A stretch of DNA of 19,666 bases. It comes from Lachnospiraceae bacterium UBA3282 (GTDB lineage Bacteria > Bacillota > Clostridia > Lachnospirales > Lachnospiraceae). Numbering within the stretch: position 1 is the stretch's first letter; each line of letters starts with the position of its first letter. Where the stretch lies: positions 1 through 19,666 of the forward strand of contig DETS01000088.1 in the NCBI GenBank assembly GCA_002361735.1, written 5' to 3'. The notes under the pieces were generated by a model that was not told the DNA's origin, searched no databases, and worked only from the letters and a program-made list of their open reading frames with translations. Positions 15,729-19,666 of the stretch are shown piece after piece. The position numbers and the translations under genes are program-made.

Positions 15729-15863
15729 ATGCGAAATTTCAAAGTAGCAGTCTGTGATGACGAACCGAATGAATTGCAGCAAATACCGGCGGCTCTGGAA
15801 GCCTATAACCTTTCCGTCAAGATTCATATCCGCCTGCAATTTCTTAAAAGAATAACCGGATAA
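15729..15863 (+). pseudogene. Remnant of a response regulator (LytTR/AgrA-type receiver domain)
   Basis: A 44-codon frame begins MRNFKVAVCDDEPNELQQ, the unmistakable first strand and acidic pocket (CDDE, D10-D11) of a response regulator receiver domain. After about 30 residues the similarity decays and a stop ends the frame. The phospho-acceptor aspartate, the rest of the receiver domain and any DNA-binding output domain are missing. No downstream frame restores them, and a promoter for hisZ starts only 24 bp later. I read this as the stump left by a deletion. Translation of a 44-residue peptide is possible but not supported. Confidence 0.7.
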
Positions 15864-15886
15864 AGGATAACGGCACCACACAGCTA

Positions 15887-15915
15887 TTGATTTTATGACA
15901 ACGATTGCATATAAT
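15887..15915 (+). promoter_or_regulatory. Promoter of the histidine operon
   Basis: The -35 hexamer TTGATT (15887-15892) and a perfect -10 TATAAT (15910-15915) are 17 bp apart. Transcription should start near 15922, giving a 64-nt leader that contains the hairpin at 15935-15962. Confidence 0.8.
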
Positions 15916-15934
15916 AGATAAGGTACAGTCTCTG

Positions 15935-15970
15935 AAAGCTCCCGGCTGCGGCCAGGAGCTTTTCATAATT
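15935..15970 (+). terminator. Terminator-like hairpin in the hisZ leader
   Basis: AAAGCTCC (15935-15942) pairs with GGAGCTTT (15955-15962). After one C-A mismatch, GGC pairs with GCC around a TGCG loop. The stem runs into four T's (15960-15963), followed by CATAATT. It starts about 13 nt after the predicted transcription start. It may end transcripts entering from recU, or act as an attenuator or 5' stabiliser. Confidence 0.55.
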
Positions 15971-15985
15971 GGAAATGAGGAGCCT

Positions 15986-17104
15986 ATGAGTAAAAAATTA
16001 GTACATACACCTGAGGGCGTGCGGGATATTTATGGAGAAGAAAAAGCGAAGAAGACGGTAGTGGAACGTCTTCTGCATGAAAAGATCACAGGCTACGGCT
16101 ATCGAGACATCCAGACCCCGACCTTTGAATTTTTTGACGTCTTTTCCAAAGAAGTAGGAACGACGCCTTCCAGAGAGTTATATAAATTTTTTGACAAGGA
16201 AGGAAATACACTGGTTCTGCGTCCGGACTTTACGCCGTCTGTCGCCAGATGCGCAGCGAAATATTTCATGGACGAAGAGGTACCGATCCGTTTGTGTTAT
16301 CAGGGAAACACTTTTACCAATACTTCGCAGCTGCAGGGAAAGCTGAAGGAAGTGACGCAGATGGGAGCGGAACTGATCGGCGACGGCTCGGTGCAGGCGG
16401 ATGCGGAAATGATCGCCATGACAATCGAAGCGCTCTATCATGCGGGGCTTTCGGATTTTCAGTTAAGCATCGGCAATCTGGAATATTTTAAGGGTATTTG
16501 TGCAGAGGCAGGGCTTGACGAGGAGACAGAACTGGAACTGCGGGAATATATTTCCGGGAAAAACTATTTCGGGGCAGAGGAACTGCTGGAGAGCGTCGGC
16601 GTAGACAAAAAAAATCAGGAATTGCTTCTCAAGGTAAGCGATCTGTTTGGAACGGTTTCCATTTTAGAGGATGCGAAAAAAGCGGTTTCCAACAAACGCT
16701 CCCGTCACGCCATCGAACGGCTTGAGAATGTGTATCGGGTGCTCTGCGAGTATGGGGTGGAAAAATATGTTTCCTTTGACCTGGGGATGCTCAGCAAGTA
16801 TAATTACTATACGGGCATTATTTTCAAGGGCTATACCTACGGTGTGGGCGACGCCATCGTAAAGGGCGGGCGCTATGACAATCTGCTTGGACGGTTTGGG
16901 AAAGAAGCGGCTGCTGTCGGTGTTGTGATCGTTGTGGATGACCTGCTTTCCGCGATGGGGCGGCAGAACGTAATCATTTCCGGAATCGAGGAACCGGTAA
17001 AGCTGTATTATACGGAAGAAGACTTTTCGGAAAAACTAATGGAGGCGAAGGGAATGCGGGCTTCCGGGAAAAAAGTGGAACTGCTTCCCCGGAGTAAAAA
17101 GTGA
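15986..17104 (+). CDS. hisZ: ATP phosphoribosyltransferase regulatory subunit HisZ
   Basis: HisZ is a paralogue of histidyl-tRNA synthetase without ligase activity. It assembles with short-form HisG to make an active, histidine-inhibited ATP phosphoribosyltransferase. The 372-residue protein begins with the class-II fold motif HTPEGVRDIYGEE and contains the motif-2 region LVLRPDFTPSVAR. It also has the YQGNTF segment and the YTGIIFKGY and KGGRYDNLL stretches that correspond to the histidine-binding parts of HisRS. It lacks an anticodon-binding domain. GAGGAG (15977-15982) ends only 3 nt before the ATG, a short spacing. A longer in-frame reading from 15905 would run through the promoter and hairpin and is not used. 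hisG follows after 86 bp. Confidence 0.95.
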   Translation: MSKKLVHTPEGVRDIYGEEKAKKTVVERLLHEKITGYGYRDIQTPTFEFFDVFSKEVGTTPSRELYKFFDKEGNTLVLRPDFTPSVARCAAKYFMDEEVPIRLCYQGNTFTNTSQLQGKLKEVTQMGAELIGDGSVQADAEMIAMTIEALYHAGLSDFQLSIGNLEYFKGICAEAGLDEETELELREYISGKNYFGAEELLESVGVDKKNQELLLKVSDLFGTVSILEDAKKAVSNKRSRHAIERLENVYRVLCEYGVEKYVSFDLGMLSKYNYYTGIIFKGYTYGVGDAIVKGGRYDNLLGRFGKEAAAVGVVIVVDDLLSAMGRQNVIISGIEEPVKLYYTEEDFSEKLMEAKGMRASGKKVELLPRSKK

Positions 17105-17190
17105 GTCGTACTTCAAAAGATGTCCGGCCATAAACATAAAATAAGCATAATGAATGAGAAAGATAAACAAAGAAGAGAGCGTACTTGAAA

Positions 17191-17835
17191 ATGAGTGAGG
17201 ACAGATACCTGACATTCGCCCTGGGAAAAGGGCGTCTTGCCAATAAAACAATGGAACTTCTGGAAAAAATCGGCGTCACCTGCGAGGAGATGAAAGATAA
17301 GGATTCCCGTAAGCTGATCTTCGTAAACGAGGAACTGAAACTGAAATTTTTCCTTTCGAAAGGCCCTGATGTGCCGACTTATGTGGAGTACGGTGCAGCG
17401 GATATCGGCGTGGTCGGCAAGGACACCATCATGGAAGAAAACAGACGCGTTTACGAAGTGCTCGATCTCGGTTACGGCAAATGCCGGATGTGCGTCTGCG
17501 GACCGAAAAGTGCAAAGGAACTCTTGCAGCACCATGAAATGATCCGCGTGGCAAGCAAATACCCTAATATTGCCAAAGATTATTTTTATAATAAAAAACA
17601 CCAGACCGTGGACATCATTAAATTAAACGGTTCCGTGGAGCTGGGCCCGATCGTAGAACTTTCGGATGTGATCGTGGATATTGTGGAGACGGGCTCTACC
17701 CTGAAAGAAAACGGCTTGGAAGTATTGGAAGAAATCTGTCCGCTTTCCGCGCGGATGATCGTGAATCAGGTAAGTATGCAGATGCAGCCGGAGCGAATCA
17801 GAAGGCTGATCAATGAGTTGAGAGAACAGTTATAG
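17191..17835 (+). CDS. hisG: ATP phosphoribosyltransferase catalytic subunit, short form
   Basis: The enzyme condenses ATP and PRPP to phosphoribosyl-ATP, the first and committed step of histidine synthesis. At 214 residues it is the short form, lacking the C-terminal histidine-binding domain, which agrees with the adjacent hisZ. It shows the N-terminal FALGKGRL motif, the DIGVVGKDT segment and the PRPP-binding loop DVIVDIVETGSTLKENGL. ATG 17191 was chosen. A TTG at 17185, two codons earlier, sits 5 nt after a weak AGAGAG site and cannot be excluded. Confidence 0.96.
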   Translation: MSEDRYLTFALGKGRLANKTMELLEKIGVTCEEMKDKDSRKLIFVNEELKLKFFLSKGPDVPTYVEYGAADIGVVGKDTIMEENRRVYEVLDLGYGKCRMCVCGPKSAKELLQHHEMIRVASKYPNIAKDYFYNKKHQTVDIIKLNGSVELGPIVELSDVIVDIVETGSTLKENGLEVLEEICPLSARMIVNQVSMQMQPERIRRLINELREQL

Positions 17836-17889
17836 GGCTAAGAACGAAACTCTTTTGGGAGGCAGCTGCATAAAAAGAGGAGCATGAAA

Positions 17890-17913
17890 GATTGAAAATT
17901 GAAATTTTCAATC
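17890..17913. repeat. 11-bp perfect inverted repeat between hisG and the SIMPL gene
   Basis: GATTGAAAATT (17890-17900) and AATTTTCAATC (17903-17913) are perfect inverted copies with a 2-bp centre. The symmetry suits a DNA operator better than an RNA terminator, since no T-tract follows. It lies 55 bp after the hisG stop. Confidence 0.6.
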
Positions 17914-17925
17914 ACGAGATTTGTG

Positions 17926-17975
17926 TCTGCGCGTTGCTTGCCACAAACTCGGTTATGCGCAAAAAGCAGCGCAGA
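17926..17975 (+). other. Potential RNA stem-loop upstream of the SIMPL gene
   Basis: TCTGCGC-GT-TGCTT (17926-17939) can pair with AAGCAGCGCAGA (17964-17975), giving 12 base pairs with a 2-nt bulge and a 24-nt loop. Together with the palindrome just before, it occupies most of the 200-bp gap between hisG and the next coding start. No known riboswitch or T-box consensus is recognisable. Confidence 0.4.
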
Positions 17976-18020
17976 AATGGGGAAATGATGGAAGAAAAAG
18001 CAGAAAATAAAATAGAGAAC

Positions 18021-18026
18021 AAGGAG
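18021..18026 (+). promoter_or_regulatory. Ribosome binding site that fixes the SIMPL start
   Basis: AAGGAG ends 9 nt before ATG 18036. Earlier in-frame starts at 17985, 17988 and near 17892 lack a comparable site and would place a charged segment in front of the membrane helix. Confidence 0.7.
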
Positions 18027-18035
18027 AAGATAAAT

Positions 18036-18788
18036 ATGATGAAAGAATGGAAGGGCATTATTATCGCGCTGATCGCAGGGGCTTGCGCCATCGCCTGCGT
18101 TACTATCTTTTCGCAGAATATCGTCAGTTACAAAAAAACTTCCGGAAGTGAAGGCCTGTCAGCAACAGGTTCCGCAAACTGCGATTTTGAGGCGGATCTG
18201 ATCGTCTGGCGCGGCAGCTTTTCCGGACAGGGAGCTACCACGCAGGAGGCTTACCGTTCCATCAAAAAGGACGCGGAACTTGTCCGCAAGTATCTGGTGG
18301 ACAGCGGTGTGAAAGAAGATGAGATGGTATTCAGCTCCGTTACCATCAACGCCCGTTGGGAATCGGAATACAATGAAAACGGTGACAGAATCAGAGATTA
18401 TATCGACGGCTATGATCTTTACCAGAATGTATCGATCACTTCCACGGATATTGATAAGATCGAGGGCATTTCCCGCGACATATCCGGGCTGATCGAGTCC
18501 GGCGTACAGTTTGCCTCGGATGAGCCGGAATATTACTACACCAAGCTGGATGAGCTGAAACTGGATCTGATTGCGGAAGCAACGGAGAATGCGAAAAACC
18601 GTATCGATCTGATGGCGCAGGGAACCGGTGCAAGCGTCGGGCAGCTTTTGAACGCGAATCTGGGCGTTTTCCAGATCACGGCGCAGAACAGCAATACCGA
18701 GTACAGCTACGGCGGCTATTTTGACACCAGCTCCCGGAAAAAGACCGCCTCCATCACGGTACGCTTAAATTACAGTATTGTGGACTGA
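18036..18788 (+). CDS. SIMPL-domain (DUF541, YggE-like) membrane-anchored protein
   Basis: This 250-residue protein has one N-terminal hydrophobic helix (about residues 7-25) after a basic start, serving as signal anchor or signal peptide. The SIMPL domain follows (about 38-248), with the GLSATGSA opening, the DAELVRKYLVDSGVKEDEM helix and the closing ITVRLNYSIVD strand. The domain would lie outside the membrane. The function of SIMPL proteins is not settled; E. coli YggE is linked to oxidative stress. It is unrelated to histidine synthesis as far as I know, yet it lies between hisG and hisD on the same strand, with only 18 bp between its stop and hisD. Cotranscription with the his genes is therefore likely. 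A DNA palindrome and a stem-loop lie upstream and may control it. Confidence 0.9.
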   Translation: MMKEWKGIIIALIAGACAIACVTIFSQNIVSYKKTSGSEGLSATGSANCDFEADLIVWRGSFSGQGATTQEAYRSIKKDAELVRKYLVDSGVKEDEMVFSSVTINARWESEYNENGDRIRDYIDGYDLYQNVSITSTDIDKIEGISRDISGLIESGVQFASDEPEYYYTKLDELKLDLIAEATENAKNRIDLMAQGTGASVGQLLNANLGVFQITAQNSNTEYSYGGYFDTSSRKKTASITVRLNYSIVD

Positions 18789-18806
18789 CAGAGAGGAAAT
18801 AAGAAA

Positions 18807-19666
18807 ATGAAAACCATACGTTTGACGGCTGAGACCAGAAAAGATATTCTGGACAGTCTCTTAAAAAGAAGTCCCAACAATTACGGACAATACGAGTCCG
18901 TGGTGGCGGATATCATCGCCAATGTCCGGGGAAAAGGTGATGCGGCAGTTTTTGACTACACGAGTCAATTTGATAAATGGAGCGTAAATGCGGAGAATCT
19001 GCGTGTAACACAGGCGGAAATCGATGAGGCTTACGAACAGATCGACAAGCCGTTTCTTGCCGCGATGGAACGCTCCGCTGCCAATATCAAAGCTTTCCAC
19101 AAAAAGCAGCTTAGAAACAGCTGGATCGACACCAGACCGGACGGCACGCTGCTCGGGCAGAGGATTCTGCCGCTTGCCATCACGGGCGTTTATGTGCCGG
19201 GCGGTAAGGCCGCCTATCCCAGCAGCCTGTTGATGAATGTCATTCCCGCGAAAGTGGCGGGAGTGGAAAAGGTGATCATGACCACACCCGCAGGCGCAGA
19301 CGGTAAAGTGCCGGCAGGCACGCTCGCCGCGGCTAAGATCGCGGGTGTTGATGAAATCTATAAAGTGGGCGGCGCGCAGGCAATCGCAGCCATGGCATTC
19401 GGCACGGAAAGCATTCCCAAAGTGGATAAGATCACAGGTCCCGGCAACATCTTTGTTGCCCTGGCAAAAAAAGCTTGTTTCGGCTATGTGAGCATCGATT
19501 CCATTGCCGGACCGAGTGAGATTTTAGTGATTGCCGACGAGACGGCGAATCCCCGCTATGTGGCGGCGGACCTTCTGTCTCAGGCAGAGCATGACGAACT
19601 GGCAAGCGCCATCCTCATTACGACCGACGAGAGCGTTGCCAAAGAAGTGGAAAAGCAGATCGAGGG
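18807..19666 (+). CDS. hisD: Histidinol dehydrogenase, 3' end cut by the window
   Basis: HisD oxidises L-histidinol to L-histidine in two NAD-dependent steps, the end of the pathway, and needs zinc. The frame stays open for 286 codons to the window edge; the full protein is usually about 430 residues. Recognisable parts are YVPGGKAAYPSSLLMNV, the GGAQAIAAMAFGTE segment, the KITGPGN motif and SIDSIAGPSEI. The zinc ligands Q259 and H262 in SQAEHD carry the same numbers as in E. coli HisD. The two later zinc ligands lie beyond the window. GAGAGGAAAT at 18791-18800 provides the ribosome site for ATG 18807, 18 bp after the SIMPL stop. Confidence 0.96.
   Translation, partial: MKTIRLTAETRKDILDSLLKRSPNNYGQYESVVADIIANVRGKGDAAVFDYTSQFDKWSVNAENLRVTQAEIDEAYEQIDKPFLAAMERSAANIKAFHKKQLRNSWIDTRPDGTLLGQRILPLAITGVYVPGGKAAYPSSLLMNVIPAKVAGVEKVIMTTPAGADGKVPAGTLAAAKIAGVDEIYKVGGAQAIAAMAFGTESIPKVDKITGPGNIFVALAKKACFGYVSIDSIAGPSEILVIADETANPRYVAADLLSQAEHDELASAILITTDESVAKEVEKQIE

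Noticed and set aside
15718..15734. GGTGGTACTATGCG resembles the T-box core GGTGGTACCGCG, upstream of a histidine operon.
   Set aside because: The core is broken by extra bases, it overlaps the start of the response-regulator stump, and the only terminator-like stem is about 200 nt away and lies after a separate promoter. No specifier stem was found.
15905..15985. Longer N-terminus for HisZ.
   Set aside because: It would translate the -10 element and leader hairpin. HisZ proteins begin near the MSKKLVHTPEG segment.
17892..18035. N-terminal extension of the SIMPL protein.
   Set aside because: It would run through the palindrome and stem-loop and put about 48 charged residues before the membrane helix. 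The strong ribosome site is at 18021.

Overview
The window reads as chromosomal backbone from a moderate-GC Firmicute of class Clostridia, most likely a Lachnospiraceae-type spore former. I infer this from the short-form HisG with a separate HisZ, RecU as the Holliday-junction resolvase, a YlbJ-like sporulation membrane protein, strong AGGAG-type ribosome sites, and the rsmD-coaD-(...)-ylbJ order, which recalls ylbH-coaD-ylbJ of Bacillus subtilis. I see no phage, transposon, CRISPR array, tRNA or rRNA.

Layout. (1) 1-5262: an uncharacterised protein with a winged-helix C-terminus and a possible PD-(D/E)XK nuclease core, then the two subunits of a type IIA topoisomerase, probably topoisomerase IV (parE, parC). 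(2) 5305-7165: rsmD, coaD and a coiled-coil protein, closed by a strong intrinsic terminator. (3) 7249-9715: a membrane-anchored cell-wall amidase facing a convergent ylbJ-like gene. (4) 9833-12435: a HAD phosphatase translationally coupled to a YgiQ-type radical SAM protein. (5) 12502-15705: a short-chain dehydrogenase, a two-helix membrane protein of unknown function, an RluA-family pseudouridine synthase and recU. (6) 15729-15863: a 44-codon relic of a response regulator. (7) 15887-19666: the start of a histidine operon, hisZ-hisG-(SIMPL protein)-hisD, with hisD cut by the window edge.

How the genes work together. The topoisomerase subunits form one heterotetramer that decatenates or relaxes DNA. 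HisZ and HisG form the ATP phosphoribosyltransferase that opens histidine synthesis, and HisD performs the last step. coaD serves coenzyme A synthesis, while rsmD and the pseudouridine synthase modify RNA.

The parts most worth a second look are the first gene, which has a BglII-like D-x8-E-x-Q residue pattern, a LexA-like half-palindrome over its promoter and an apparently leaderless start; a second LexA-like palindrome between ylbJ and the HAD gene; the hairpin with alternative pairing in the his leader; and the SIMPL gene with a structured upstream region placed between hisG and hisD. No convincing new multi-gene system is visible. The first gene is the best candidate for an undescribed activity.
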